In this document: one piece after another, positions 35,845 to 45,694 of the stretch | Numbering within the stretch: position 1 is the first letter of the stretch | Layout: every line of letters starts with the position of its first letter | From: Candidatus Aveggerthella stercoripullorum | GTDB taxonomy: Bacteria; Actinomycetota; Coriobacteriia; Coriobacteriales; Eggerthellaceae | DNA: 62,131 bases | Assembly: GCA_018712955.1 (NCBI GenBank) | Contig: DVGB01000059.1 | Coordinates: forward strand, 1-62,131 | Direction of reading: 5' to 3' | Position numbers and translations under genes: made by a program | The notes under the pieces: model-generated | What the model saw: the letters and a program-made list of their open reading frames with translations, nothing else | Databases searched by the model: none | What the model was told of the DNA's origin: nothing

Positions 35845-36024
35845 GCTTGTCCTTTCGTCGTTTTCCTTGGCAGGATAACCGTCGTGCGCGCCCGCGAACA
35901 CCGTGACAGGGCGAATCGGCGCATCTGGAACGAAGCCGTAAAAAACCGCCCTGCCGACACGGTTCGTTTCCATGCCGACAGGGCGGTCGTACGTACGCGA
36001 AAACGCGCGAAAGAGAGGCTGCCG

Positions 36025-38586
36025 CTACTCGGCGCTCTTCGTCGTCTTCTTCGCGGTGGCCTTTTTCGTCGTAGATTTCTTGGCCGTGGTCTTGCGCGTG
36101 GTCTTCTTCGCGCCGCCCTTGGCCTTCTTCTCGTCGGCCTTTTCCTTGCCCGGGCAGTCGAAGTTCGGGCAAAGCTTCCACGGGCCGCGGCTCGTGGTCA
36201 CGATGACCATCGGCGCGCCGCAATGCTCGCAGACCTCTTCGGTGGCCGTGAGCTTGCCGTACTGTGGAAGCGGGTACCCGGTGCCGCATTCGTCGTAGTT
36301 CTCGCAGCGAATGAAACGCTTGAGCGTGCGCGGATTCTTCTGCGCGATAAGCTTCGCGGTCTTGCCCTGCGCCTTGCACGTCGGGCATTCGCCTACCACC
36401 AAATCGGGCTCTTGGTTCGTCGGGCAGAGCGGGTCGATGCAGATCACGCGCGGCTTCGAGCGGAACGCCGTCACCTTGACCTGCGGCATGCCGCAGGTGG
36501 GACATGGCTCTTCCTGAGCCTCGATCTTGCCCTTCGGCAGCGGATAGGTCACGTCGCACTCAGGCCAACCGGAGCACCCGATGAACATAGAGCGCGTCTT
36601 CTGCGACACGCGCAGCTGCAGATCCTTGCCGCATTTCGGGCATTTGCCCACGTACGCGTCGGCCGCCACCGCGTCCGCCAAGGCGTCCTTCACCTCTTCG
36701 GAGTGAGGCAGCAAGCCTGCCAACTGCTCCGACAGCAGGCTGCGGGAATTCGCCACCACCGCGTCCTTCGTGGTCTCGCCCGCCGCGATATTGTCCATCT
36801 CCGCTTCCAGCTCGGCCGTCATCTCCGGGTGCGTGATATGGGGCGCGTACTGGTCCAGCGCGTCGCACACCGCCATGCCCAGCTGGCTGGGCTCGATCGG
36901 GTCGTTCTGGATGTACTTCACCGTGTAAAGGCGCTCGATGATGGAATGGCGCGTGGACTTCGTGCCCAGACCCAGCTTCTCCATCTCCTGAATGAGCTTG
37001 CCCTGGCTGTAGCGCGCAGGCGGCTCGGTCTGCTTTTTCGTGCACGTAGCGCCGTTGAAAGCAATCTCCTGGCCTTCGGTAAGCGAAGGCAGCTGCTCGT
37101 CTTTTTTGAGACCGTAGGGATAGATGGCGCGGAACCCTGCCTTCACCAGGACGTCGCCGCGCGCCACGAACACCTCCGGCCCCACGGAAAGCGAAACCTT
37201 CGTGCCCTCCACCACCGCAGCGTCGGACAGCGTCGCCAGGAAACGGCGGGCGATCAGGTTGTACAGCTTGTATTCGGCGGCGGGCAGATCGTCCGGCGTG
37301 GCCATGGCCGTCGGATAGATGGGCGGATGGTCCGTCGTCTCCTTCTTGCCGCGCGTTGCGCGCAAAGGACCGCCGGACAGGAGCTCTTTGCAGTAAGGCG
37401 CATAGGCCGGGTTGCCGGAAATGCGGCGCACCGTGTCCGCCAGGTCAAGCGAGCTAGGATAGACCGTGTTGTCGACGCGCGGGTAGGAAATATAGCCGTC
37501 CATGTAAAGGCTTTCCGCCAGGCGCATGGTGCGCGCCGGCGTGAGGCCTTCGGCGGAAGCGGCCGCCATGAGGCTCGTCGTGTTGAACGGCACGGGCGGT
37601 GCCACCTTGCGGCTCTTCTTTTCGATGGAAGTCACACGCGCAGAATGCACGCCTTCCACGTTCGCCATGACTGCATCGGCTTCTTCCTGCGTCTTCAGGC
37701 GCGCATGCTCGTACGGCGCTTCGAACGCAAGCTCCCCGTCACCGTCGGTCGGCCCGACCGTGGCGCCGGAGTCGAACGCGCCCTTGATAACCCAGTAGTC
37801 TTCCGGCACGAAAGCCAGGCGCTCCCGCTCGCGCGCCACAATGAGCGCGAGCGTCGGCGTCTGCACGCGACCGGAACTGCGCACGTTGCCGTACCCTGCG
37901 AACTTCACGAGCGTGAGATAGCGCGTGAGCACCGCACCCCAGATCAGGTCGATGTCCTGGCGCGATGCGCCCGCAGACGCCAAATCCGTGTCCAGCTCCA
38001 CCAGGTTCGAGAACGCGTGCGTGATCTCTTCCTTCGTGAACGCCGAATACCGCGCGCGGGAGACAGGCGCCGTATCGTTCACTTCCTTGATGCAGGAAAG
38101 CGCGTCCGAACCGATGAGCTCGCCTTCGCGGTCGAAGTCCGTGGCGATGACGATGGAGTCCGCCTTCTTCGCCAGGTTCTTCAGGCTGCGGATGATGTCC
38201 TTCTCTTTCGGCAGCTTTTCAATGGGCGCATAGACCAGATACGGCAGCGCGTCCATTTTCCACGCCTTGAGCTCCACGGAGTCTTCCGTGAAAGGCTTCT
38301 TCTTTTTGAACGGGGGCTTCGCCAGCGTGTCGGGCAATTGCGCCGGAAGGGTCTTCCCGTCTTCGGTCACGCCCATCCAGCCTTTGGTCTTGCGGTACGT
38401 CAGCACAGGAGCGAAATCCGGTTCTAGGATATGGCCGCGCAGGCCGATGGTCACCCATTCTTCGCCGTCGACGGTAAACCGGTAGACCGGCGTGTTGTAG
38501 ACCTTGTCCGCCTTCGGCTTGGTCGCCCCAAGCAAATCGGCGATCTTCTGCGCAGCGTCGTTCTTCTCCGTGACGACGAGTTTCAT
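36025..38586 (-). CDS. topA: DNA topoisomerase I
   Basis: 853 aa. The TOPRIM acidic triad is seen in VTEKNDAAQKIA (Glu) and VIATDFDREGELIG (D-x-D). The active-site Tyr lies in DGYISYPRVDNT. Four or five C-terminal zinc ribbons follow (CPKCGKDL, CPTCGMPQ, CPTCKAQG, CEHCGAPM, each with a second Cys pair). The last ~40 residues are a Lys/Thr/Ala tail typical of actinobacteria. It relaxes negative supercoils and is essential. Length is at the family norm. A long antisense open frame on the plus strand is only a shadow of this gene. Confidence 0.97.
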   Translation of the reverse strand: MKLVVTEKNDAAQKIADLLGATKPKADKVYNTPVYRFTVDGEEWVTIGLRGHILEPDFAPVLTYRKTKGWMGVTEDGKTLPAQLPDTLAKPPFKKKKPFTEDSVELKAWKMDALPYLVYAPIEKLPKEKDIIRSLKNLAKKADSIVIATDFDREGELIGSDALSCIKEVNDTAPVSRARYSAFTKEEITHAFSNLVELDTDLASAGASRQDIDLIWGAVLTRYLTLVKFAGYGNVRSSGRVQTPTLALIVARERERLAFVPEDYWVIKGAFDSGATVGPTDGDGELAFEAPYEHARLKTQEEADAVMANVEGVHSARVTSIEKKSRKVAPPVPFNTTSLMAAASAEGLTPARTMRLAESLYMDGYISYPRVDNTVYPSSLDLADTVRRISGNPAYAPYCKELLSGGPLRATRGKKETTDHPPIYPTAMATPDDLPAAEYKLYNLIARRFLATLSDAAVVEGTKVSLSVGPEVFVARGDVLVKAGFRAIYPYGLKKDEQLPSLTEGQEIAFNGATCTKKQTEPPARYSQGKLIQEMEKLGLGTKSTRHSIIERLYTVKYIQNDPIEPSQLGMAVCDALDQYAPHITHPEMTAELEAEMDNIAAGETTKDAVVANSRSLLSEQLAGLLPHSEEVKDALADAVAADAYVGKCPKCGKDLQLRVSQKTRSMFIGCSGWPECDVTYPLPKGKIEAQEEPCPTCGMPQVKVTAFRSKPRVICIDPLCPTNQEPDLVVGECPTCKAQGKTAKLIAQKNPRTLKRFIRCENYDECGTGYPLPQYGKLTATEEVCEHCGAPMVIVTTSRGPWKLCPNFDCPGKEKADEKKAKGGAKKTTRKTTAKKSTTKKATAKKTTKSAE

Positions 38587-38887
38587 CTATACCCTCCCTG
38601 TTCGCTTCACACGATGCCCCATCGTTTGTTTAACGTGTGCGGGGATGCCGAAAAACGCGGCGCGGCGCGAACACGCGGCGGGCGTTCGCAGGCGGCCTTC
38701 TGCGCAGGCGCATGTCGACCCGGCGGCGATGCCCGACAAAGCATACGAAGCACCTTGCGGGAGCCCGCCTTCCCTATGCCCGGAAACCCTGGCTGCGAAG
38801 CCCTGCGACGGTCTTTCGGCTCAAACAACCGTAAGCATACACGAAAACGCCGCGCATTCGCGCGCGGCGTTCCCGTTTCGTCGCTTT
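38587..38887. other. 301-bp intergenic region upstream of topA
   Basis: This contains the topA promoter region and the terminator 38846-38871 of the preceding DUF1385 gene. No gene is recognisable. Confidence 0.5.
38846..38871 (-). terminator. Terminator of the thyX-DUF1385 operon
   Basis: Perfect 10-bp stem AACGCCGCGC/GCGCGGCGTT with a 6-nt loop, starting 17 bp past the DUF1385 stop, and followed on the minus strand by TTCGTG. Confidence 0.75.
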
Positions 38888-40408
38888 CTAAGAGGCTTTC
38901 GCCGCCTCCGCTTCCTCCCGTTCGAGCACGAGCTGCATCGCGGCAATAGCGCACTCGATCTGGCCGTCGTCAGGTTCGCGCGTGGTCAGGTACTGCATCT
39001 GCATGCCCGGCCACAGCACCACCTTCACGAGCGGGTTTTCCGGGTGGCTTCCCGCCCAGCGAACCGTAATCTCGTAGGAAATTCCCGCAATCACCGGCAT
39101 GAGGACGATGCGCGCCACGATAACGAGCGCCAGTTTCGGCAGGCCGTCGGGCACGCCCCACGCGCTGATGAGACCGTTGATGGGCGTGATGGTATATACC
39201 AGGATGGCAATGATCATGACCATGATCAGGAACGCCGTACCGCAGCGGACGTGCAGGCGCGGGAAACTGCGCGCGTTCTCCGGCGTGAGCGGCAGACCGT
39301 GCTCGTAGCAATGGATGGTCTTGTGTTCGGCTCCGTGATAGCCGAACATGCGCTTGATATCCTGCATGCGGCCGATAAGCCAGATGTAGAACACGAAGAC
39401 CGCCACGCGCAAAAGGCCGTCCACAACATTCCAGAGCAACGTGTTGGAGTCGTATTCGCCCACGATAAGGTTCGTGACCGCGGCCGGCGCCACAATGAAA
39501 AGCACCACGCCCAGCACCAGACCAAACACCAAGGAAACGACCATCTCTTTGTGGCCGAACTCCACTTCCTTGTCGAGGAAACCCTGCTTTTCGGATTTGG
39601 CAGCAGTCGGGACGTCTTCCGCAGCGGGCGCGGTAGAAACCCGGAGAGCCTCGGATTCGGGGCCATTCGCGACAGGAAGCCCATCGGCAGCCGAAGCGAC
39701 GTTTGCGCCTGGTTCGGCGCCAGAACCACCGCGTGCAAGCTTCGCGTTAACCTCGTCCGTCACGTCCGACCATGCGATCGTCTCCACCGTGCCGTCCGGC
39801 TCCTCTTCGACGACCTCGAGCGTTCGCTGGGCGCCCAGGCCGTCTATCATGACCTCCGGGCGACCAAAGTCGTCTTTCCATGAGAACTTGTGCGCCTCTT
39901 TGGGGGCGGCAACCGCTGTCGCCGAAGAGGCGCCTGCCTGCCTCGGGCTTCCCTCCGCATTCGCGCAATCGCCAGAACCCGCGGCATCGCCTTGGGCGTG
40001 TTCGAGCGGACGGGCATCGTCGGCGCCGTCTGCCACCCCGTCAACACGCCCGGCGACGTTCGCACGCTCGCCCGCGACCTCGGCTTTCGCGGCATCTTCG
40101 TCGCTCTCGTCCGCGAACGCGTGCATCGCCGCAATCTCAAGCGCCTGGTAGCCCAGCATGAGCGACTCCACCAGCGCACGGCAACCGCGCACGAGCGGCC
40201 AGTACATCCAGCCGTTTTTCTGCTTGCCGGATGCCAGGTCGCGCTCTTCGGTGTAAATGTTGCCTGAAGGCTCGCGCACGGCGACCGACCAGTTGTACCT
40301 GCCGCGCATCATGATGCCTTCGATGAGCGCTTGGCCGCCTACGTGCGTCTTGCGCGCGCCATCTTCGGAAAATGCGCGCGAAAGGTCGGACTTCTTGCGT
40401 TCCGCCAT
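38888..40408 (-). CDS. DUF1385 membrane protein with long low-complexity insert
   Basis: 506 aa. It begins after a short head with HVGGQALIEGIMMRGRYNW, the DUF1385 hallmark, and ends with the conserved block GAEHKTIHCYEHGLPLTPENAR, FPRLHVRCGTAFL and GMQMQYLTTREPDDGQIECA. About four membrane helices lie between residues 290 and 440. Residues ~110-270 are an Ala/Glu/Asp-rich insert absent from typical ~300-aa members. Function is unknown; in firmicutes the gene neighbours prmC/prfA. The ATG lies directly after the thyX stop codon, so they are co-translated. Confidence 0.9.
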   Translation of the reverse strand: MAERKKSDLSRAFSEDGARKTHVGGQALIEGIMMRGRYNWSVAVREPSGNIYTEERDLASGKQKNGWMYWPLVRGCRALVESLMLGYQALEIAAMHAFADESDEDAAKAEVAGERANVAGRVDGVADGADDARPLEHAQGDAAGSGDCANAEGSPRQAGASSATAVAAPKEAHKFSWKDDFGRPEVMIDGLGAQRTLEVVEEEPDGTVETIAWSDVTDEVNAKLARGGSGAEPGANVASAADGLPVANGPESEALRVSTAPAAEDVPTAAKSEKQGFLDKEVEFGHKEMVVSLVFGLVLGVVLFIVAPAAVTNLIVGEYDSNTLLWNVVDGLLRVAVFVFYIWLIGRMQDIKRMFGYHGAEHKTIHCYEHGLPLTPENARSFPRLHVRCGTAFLIMVMIIAILVYTITPINGLISAWGVPDGLPKLALVIVARIVLMPVIAGISYEITVRWAGSHPENPLVKVVLWPGMQMQYLTTREPDDGQIECAIAAMQLVLEREEAEAAKAS

Positions 40409-41089
40409 CTAGTCGCGCACCACCTTCGGGTACGGGTTTCCGCAGGTCATCTTGCCTTCGGGACACGCACCGCGCACACAGCCCGCCCCTGCGTCCATGA
40501 AGATGTACGGTGCCGTGGGACGCGCCAGCTCCAGCATACGGTGCGCCATTTCGCGGATTTCCCACTGGGCACGGTTGCAGCAGCGCAAGCTGAAGAAATG
40601 CAGCAGCTCGCGCACGTTCATGGTGATGACGATTTTGCTCTCGGCTGCGTTCGGGAGCAGATAGCGCGCGTCTTCTGCCGGAATGCCCAGCTCCAGCAGG
40701 CGCGCATACGCCGCTTCGATGGCGTCCACCGTCTCGTCGAAGATGCGGCCTGCCTCTTCGTTCGCCGCCACGGTGCCCGGTTTCACGACCGGCACGCCGT
40801 CCGTGAACTTCACATAGCGCTGGCTTTGCTGGTTGAAGCTGGCAATACGATGACGGACCAGCTGGTGCGTGAGCGCGCGGGACACGCCGTCCACGGCAAA
40901 GGTGTAGCTCGCATGCTCCAGCGTGGAAAGGTGACCGCTTTTAATCACGGTCGAAAGCACGCTCCGTACGCGGTCTTCCGGCATGGTCTCCATGAGCTCG
41001 GCCGCGCCCACGGGCGCATAGCACAAGCGTGCCGCCGTGGCGATGGCGCGTTCGGAATCAGGCGTATGATAGAGCAGCTCAACGTGCAT
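40409..41089 (-). CDS. thyX: FAD-dependent thymidylate synthase ThyX
   Basis: 226 aa. The ThyX signature RHRIASFNQQSQRYV (R-H-R-x-x-S-x-N-x-x-S-x-R-Y) is intact, and ELLHFFSLRCCNRAQWEIR supplies the C-terminal substrate-binding region. It methylates dUMP to dTMP using methylene-tetrahydrofolate and FADH2. No thyA is seen in the window. The C-terminus (DAGAGCVRGACPEGKMTCGNPY) has four Cys, seen in many anaerobe homologues. Operon with DUF1385. Confidence 0.97.
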   Translation of the reverse strand: MHVELLYHTPDSERAIATAARLCYAPVGAAELMETMPEDRVRSVLSTVIKSGHLSTLEHASYTFAVDGVSRALTHQLVRHRIASFNQQSQRYVKFTDGVPVVKPGTVAANEEAGRIFDETVDAIEAAYARLLELGIPAEDARYLLPNAAESKIVITMNVRELLHFFSLRCCNRAQWEIREMAHRMLELARPTAPYIFMDAGAGCVRGACPEGKMTCGNPYPKVVRD

Positions 41090-41203
41090 GAAATCCTCCT
41101 TTTAGTATCCAGTCGATGATACACGAAGGCGTCAAAGACGCAGCGCCCTCGCCCGCACCCCCACGAAACAAGCGGGAGGAGAAAAGGAGTCAGTCGCTTT
41201 TTC

Positions 41204-42334
41204 TCATGCTTTCACGTTTTTGCCGCGGAGGGCGTTCAGGACGCCTTTCAGGTTGCCCCTGTTCACATCCCAGGGGCTTTTGTACTTGTTGTACGCCTGC
41301 GCACGATAGTTCAGGATGTCGTCGAACAGTTTGCCCAGGTAGGCGCAGTCCACGTGGATACCTTGCGCCCGCTCCACCACCGCGAAAATCTTGTTCTCGG
41401 CGGCCATCTCGTCAGTGTAGTCCGCCAGCGGGTACGTAACGAAATGCCTGTACGCAGCATCGGTGTGCGTTACCAGAGGCATGATGTCGTGGGACGCAAT
41501 GCGCACGCCATCGCCTGTGCGCTCGAGCGTGACATCCGCAAGCGCACCAAGCATCGTCCCTGCTCCCACCTGGCAGGAAATGAAGTTGCCGAGCGAGTAG
41601 TAGCACAGCGTCCTTCCACCGTCGCCACGCTCGACCCATTCGACCGGCTGCACTACATGAGGATGCGTGCCAATAATCAAATCTGCGCCCGCTTCGGCAA
41701 AGAACGTCGCCCATTTTCGCTGTGCTTCGATGGGCTCGTAGAGGTATTCGCAGCCCCAGTGCGGAAACACGATAACGAAATCCGCCTCTTGCCGCGCACG
41801 ACCGATACGCTCCGCAAGCGCACGACGGCTGAACCCCTTCATCACGTCGACGCAGTAGCGCGCCGAACGCGGCAGGCGGCGGAAATTCAGCTTTTCGGTG
41901 CAGTTGACCAGCGCAATCTTCACGCCGTCGACCGTGATAATCCGAACGCGCTCCTGGTCGGCGGCAGACGGATGCAGCCCGAGCATGCAAACGTCATCCT
42001 CGTGCAGCTCCCAGAACGCAAGGGTGTCGGCAATGCCGTCAAGCCCTTTGTCCAGCGCATGGTTGGAAGCGTGCGTCACCACGTTGAACCCGGCGTTCAC
42101 CGCTGCCTGCCCGACGGCGACGGGCGAGCCGAACGCCGGAAACGAGCTGACCTGCGCTTCGCCCGCCACCAGGATGGTCTCCTGGTTGATGACGCGCACG
42201 TCCGCCCGCGCAATCAGACCGCGCACGCCGTCGAACATGCCGTCGAAGCAGTAACCGCCTTCCGGCAAGCGCGCCGCCTCGTAAAGCTGCTTGTGGATGA
42301 GATCGTCGCCGACCGCCATAATCCGAACGCCCAT
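41204..42334 (-). CDS. CapA-family (PGA_cap) metallophosphatase-like protein
   Basis: 376 aa from ATG 42334, after GAAAGGAC. Family motifs are MAVGDDLIH, VINQETIL (N-x-E), THASNHALDKG, HWGCEYLYEP (H-W-G-x-E) and IGTHPHVVQPVEW. CapA-type proteins are linked to poly-gamma-glutamate or envelope polymer synthesis and have a calcineurin-like fold. No signal peptide is visible, so this one seems cytoplasmic. The neighbours give no further hint. Confidence 0.9.
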   Translation of the reverse strand: MGVRIMAVGDDLIHKQLYEAARLPEGGYCFDGMFDGVRGLIARADVRVINQETILVAGEAQVSSFPAFGSPVAVGQAAVNAGFNVVTHASNHALDKGLDGIADTLAFWELHEDDVCMLGLHPSAADQERVRIITVDGVKIALVNCTEKLNFRRLPRSARYCVDVMKGFSRRALAERIGRARQEADFVIVFPHWGCEYLYEPIEAQRKWATFFAEAGADLIIGTHPHVVQPVEWVERGDGGRTLCYYSLGNFISCQVGAGTMLGALADVTLERTGDGVRIASHDIMPLVTHTDAAYRHFVTYPLADYTDEMAAENKIFAVVERAQGIHVDCAYLGKLFDDILNYRAQAYNKYKSPWDVNRGNLKGVLNALRGKNVKA

Positions 42335-42485
42335 GTTCGTCCTTTCGAAGGCAAGCGAAAACCGCAAGCAGGCTGGAGCCGCAAGCAAAATGCCGTACCG
42401 CTGCCGCGCGACACAAGGGGCACGCACGCCAAAGGGCGCGCAGCTGCCCACTGGCGAATCGCGACTCCACGCCGCCCGGATACCG

Positions 42486-42788
42486 CTATTCGACCGTCAA
42501 GATATCGAGGAACCCCGTCAAATCGAAGATGTTTCTGATTTCCTCGCGCGGACTGCGAACGACCATCGTCCCCTGCGCGAGCATCGCCTTGTGGGCAGCC
42601 AGAATCACGCGCAGGCCCGCCGACGAAACGTACTCGAGCCCGGCCATGTCGAGCACCAGCTCCTCAACGCCGTCGAGCTCCCGCTTCACCACGACTTCCA
42701 GATCGGGCGAGGTGTTGGTATCCAGCCGTCCGCTCAGCACGACTTCCAGCACGCCACCGTCGCGGTTTTTCACGATGTCGAGGCTCAT
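42486..42788 (-). CDS. STAS-domain anti-sigma factor antagonist
   Basis: 100 aa, the full length of a single STAS domain. VVLSGRLDTNTSPDLE opens the fold, and LEYVSSAGLRVIL contains the Ser that an anti-sigma kinase phosphorylates in SpoIIAA/RsbV proteins. No cognate kinase or sigma gene is adjacent. It lies 30 bp downstream of the ABC gene remnant, in the same direction. Confidence 0.93.
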   Translation of the reverse strand: MSLDIVKNRDGGVLEVVLSGRLDTNTSPDLEVVVKRELDGVEELVLDMAGLEYVSSAGLRVILAAHKAMLAQGTMVVRSPREEIRNIFDLTGFLDILTVE

Positions 42789-42818
42789 GAGCCCTCCTTC
42801 TTACTTCAGCACCGCCCG

Positions 42819-44425
42819 CTACAAGGCAAGCGATGCGCTGTTGTACATGGATGCATACAGCCCCTGCCGAGCAATCAGCTCGTCGTGGCTGCCCACTTCC
42901 TTGATGTCGCCGTCGACCATGAAGATGATGACGTCAGCATTGCGAATAGTAAACAGGCGGTGCGCGATCATAAAGCTCGTCTTACCGCGCATCATCTCTT
43001 CCATCGCACGCGTAATCAGATACTCCGTCTTCGTGTCGACCTGCGAGGTCGCCTCGTCCAGGATAAGGATCTTCGGGTCGGACAGAATGGTGCGGGCAAT
43101 GCACAGAAGCTGCTTTTCGCCAGCGGAAAGGGCCGAACTTTCTTCGCTTACCATCGTGTCGAAGCCTTGCGGTAGCTTCTCAATGAACGCGGTGCACCCT
43201 GCGCGCGCCGCCGCCGACTCCACCTCTTCGCGCGCGGCGTTTGGCTTGCCGTAGGAAATGTTCTCGGCGATGGTACCGGTGAACACCCACGAATCCTGCA
43301 GCACGATGCCGAACTGGCTGCGCAGGCCCTGACGCGTAATGGCGTTGATGTCGCAGCCGTCCAGTCGGATAGCGCCGCCGTCGATATCGTAGAAGCGCAT
43401 AAGCAGGTTGATGAGCGTCGTCTTGCCCGCGCCCGACGGTCCGACGATAGCCGCTACGGTGCCGGGCTCGATGCGCAGGCTCACGTCCTTCATGAGCATT
43501 TTCTCCGGCACGTAGCCGAACTTCACGTGGTCGAACTCCACCGCGCCCGAAAGCGCCGTAGTATCCAGCTGTTCGGTCGGCGTGTCGGGCGTCTCTTCTT
43601 CCACGTCCAAGAACTCGTAGATGCGCTCGAACGCCGCCAGGCCGTTCTGCATGTTCGTCATGGCGCTCGCCAGGGTGGACAGCGGCGTGCTTACCATGTT
43701 GCCGTAGAAGATGAACGCCTGGAATTCACCGATCGTGAGCTGCCCGCCCACCATCATGACGCCGCCCACGACGCAGAGCGCAATGTAGGAGAAGTTGCTC
43801 AAAAGCACGCTCAAAGGAATCACGAAGCCGGAAATGAAGCGCGATTTCACGTACGAACGGAAGAACTTGCCGTTGATTTCGTCGAACCGGGATTCCTTGA
43901 CCGCCTCGCACGAGAACGCCTTCACGGCCTGATGGTTCGCGTACGTGTCGGAGACGAGCGATGCCAAATCGCCGTTCACGACCATCTGCTTTTTGAATTC
44001 CCGCTGCGCGACCTTCGAGATGCCCAAGGTGATCACCATCGTGAGCGGCAGTGTGACCACGTAGATGAGCGTCAGGCGCCAGTCCGTCACGAGCATCATG
44101 ACGAGCACCGCCACAAGCAGCGTGAACTGCTCTACGAGCGTGACGGCCGTGGACTCCAGCATGCTCGCCGCCGTCGTGACATTGTCGGTCGCGCGCGCCT
44201 GGATGTCGCCGGCAGGATGGCGATCCAGGTAGCCGATAGGCAGTTTGTTCAGTTTGCGCTGCATGCGCATGCGGTACGAGCGCGCAAGCGTTTCGGCCAC
44301 GCGCACGCAGCCTTTGTTCACGAAGCCCGTCGTGCCGTAGCCCACCAGATAGAGCACCGCGAGCACAAGGCACATCCGGCCGACAAAAGCGATATCGAAG
44401 CCGCCCGAGACCACGAACGCGGCAA
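42819..44425 (-). pseudogene. ABC exporter (TM-NBD) lacking its N-terminus
   Basis: The frame reads as a type I exporter half-transporter from AAFVVSGGFDIAF to the end. It has YLDRHPAGDIQARATDN, transmembrane helices 2-6, Walker A GPSGAGKTT, Q-loop VLQDSW, signature LSAGEKQLL, Walker B ILILDEAT and the H-loop IAHRL. About 80-90 N-terminal residues including the first helix are missing. The open frame continues upstream only as an out-of-frame reading of the GH3 gene. No start codon and ribosome site restore the lost part, so it is probably inactive. Relatives work as heterodimers encoded by adjacent genes; the partner is absent too, consistent with one deletion. Confidence 0.75.
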
Positions 44426-45322
44426 GTTTGCTGCACCGACCACAGCACAGCCTCGTCGTTGGTCTTTTCGCCCGCAATGGAGAGCATCTGGTTCTTGCGG
44501 TAGACGAACGCCACAAGCGGCAGGTTGCCGTACCACCCCAGCACGCGGATGACGTCCTTGATGCGGTAACGGTAGAAACCGCTCAGGTTCGTGATGATGA
44601 TCTCGTAATCGCGGCCTGTCTCCAGCTGGTCGATGGTGTAGGTCGTCTCCTCGTCATCGGAGTCCATCGGCACGAATTCGTAGAAGCACGAATCAGGGAG
44701 CAGCACGTATTCCGGCTTGTCGTCGACCGGAGCCACCGCCATGAGCGCCTCTGACGCCGCGTAGGCCATAAAGTCGATGCGCACATCAGGACCCAGGAAC
44801 GCGCGCATGCGCTCGGTGTGGCCGATGAAGCCGCCCGCGCCGATAGAGCCCACGCTGCACAGGTCGGGCCAGATGCGCGGCGCGGTACGCCTCGTCGGCG
44901 TGGGCGAAGTAGCGGTTCGAGGAATTGAGATTGTAGTGGTCGAGCGTCTCGCGAGATACAGGAATGCGCTTCGGAACGCCCACGCTGCCCGAGCTCACCG
45001 CATAGTGCACGATAGGATACGCGGTAATGAGGTCTTTTTCGTCGTTGTCGATCATGCGCTCAATGTAGGGGGCATAATCGTCGTAAGTGGAAAACGGCAC
45101 GCGCGCCTTGAACTCTTCGAGCGTCGTGATTTCGCCGAACCCGTACTTTTTACCGTATTCGGTGTTCGCGTTGTCTTTTAGCAGGCGAAAGAGAAGGTCG
45201 TGGTTAAGGGTTTTGGGCTTTTTGCTGTTCTCCTTGATGACGCAGAGAGAAATCTGCCCTCCCTTTGCCATCTTCGCCAAGATAAGCTTGTTCATGATTC
45301 GCTCGAAAAACCGCATGCGCAT
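44426..45322 (-). pseudogene. GH3 auxin-responsive promoter family protein, frameshifted and truncated
   Basis: The first ~144 codons from 45322 are in frame (TEYGKKYGFGEI, FSTYDDYAPYIERM, HYAVSSGSVGVPKRIPVS, the phosphate-binding loop). After AHADEAYRA (about 44890) the reading shifts to PRIWPDLCSVGSIGAGGF, then YAASEALMAV, TNLSGFYRYRIKDVIRVLG and AGEKTNDEAVL, all GH3 motifs. Around 100 residues expected between the two parts are also missing, and the C-terminal domain is cut off at the ABC junction near 44425. Intact GH3 proteins are adenylate-forming enzymes of 500-550 aa. This copy is decayed. Confidence 0.8.
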
Positions 45323-45586
45323 GGTCCTTTCTACCTCGCGAAGCGATGTCGTCGGGCATTAAAGTACCACATCAGGTCGCTATACCTTTCTGAGAGCGCA
45401 CCAATGCGGCGAACAGGGAGCGAAAGCCGTTGCAGGGTTCCGCAAGCCCGCAAGCGTGCAGCCGACGGGCAAAGCCACGAAGTGCGCCAGCATGGTTTCA
45501 CGGACCTGCGCATCCTAGTCGCAACGCAAAAGACATGCGCCTCCCTTGAATGAGAAGAGGATCAGCGCCGAAAAGACACAAAACGA

Positions 45587-45617
45587 GACTGCAGCCGGTT
45601 TCAATCCGGCTGCAGTC
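45587..45617 (-). terminator. Rho-independent terminator of the acyl-CoA synthetase operon
   Basis: Perfect 12-bp stem GACTGCAGCCGG/CCGGCTGCAGTC with a 7-nt loop, followed on the minus strand by TCGTTTTGTGTCTTTT. Confidence 0.85.
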
Positions 45618-45664
45618 CCGCTGAATGGCGAAGTCGGCATCAGAACGCTTCACAGCGTCAGGCA

Positions 45665-45692
45665 GTTCCGCCGACCGGCAGGTCGGCGGAAC
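45665..45692. repeat. GTTCCGCCG hairpin repeat, copy 1
   Basis: GTTCCGCCGACC-GGCA-GGTCGGCGGAAC forms a perfect 12-bp stem next to the stop codon of the acyl-CoA synthetase. The flank GAACGCTTC...GCGTC...GCA is shared with copy 2 at 47531-47560, with compensating stem changes. Confidence 0.7.
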
Positions 45693-45694
45693 TT

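Larger units (their letters stand above)
45323..45694. other. 372-bp intergenic region
   Basis: It holds the terminator hairpins of the acyl-CoA synthetase gene (45587-45617 and 45665-45692) and the upstream region of the broken GH3 gene. Nothing else is recognisable. Confidence 0.5.

Noticed and set aside
35752-38427. 891-codon open frame on the plus strand
   Set aside because: It lies antisense to topA over nearly its whole length and reads as Arg/His-rich sequence with no family motif; a by-product of high GC.
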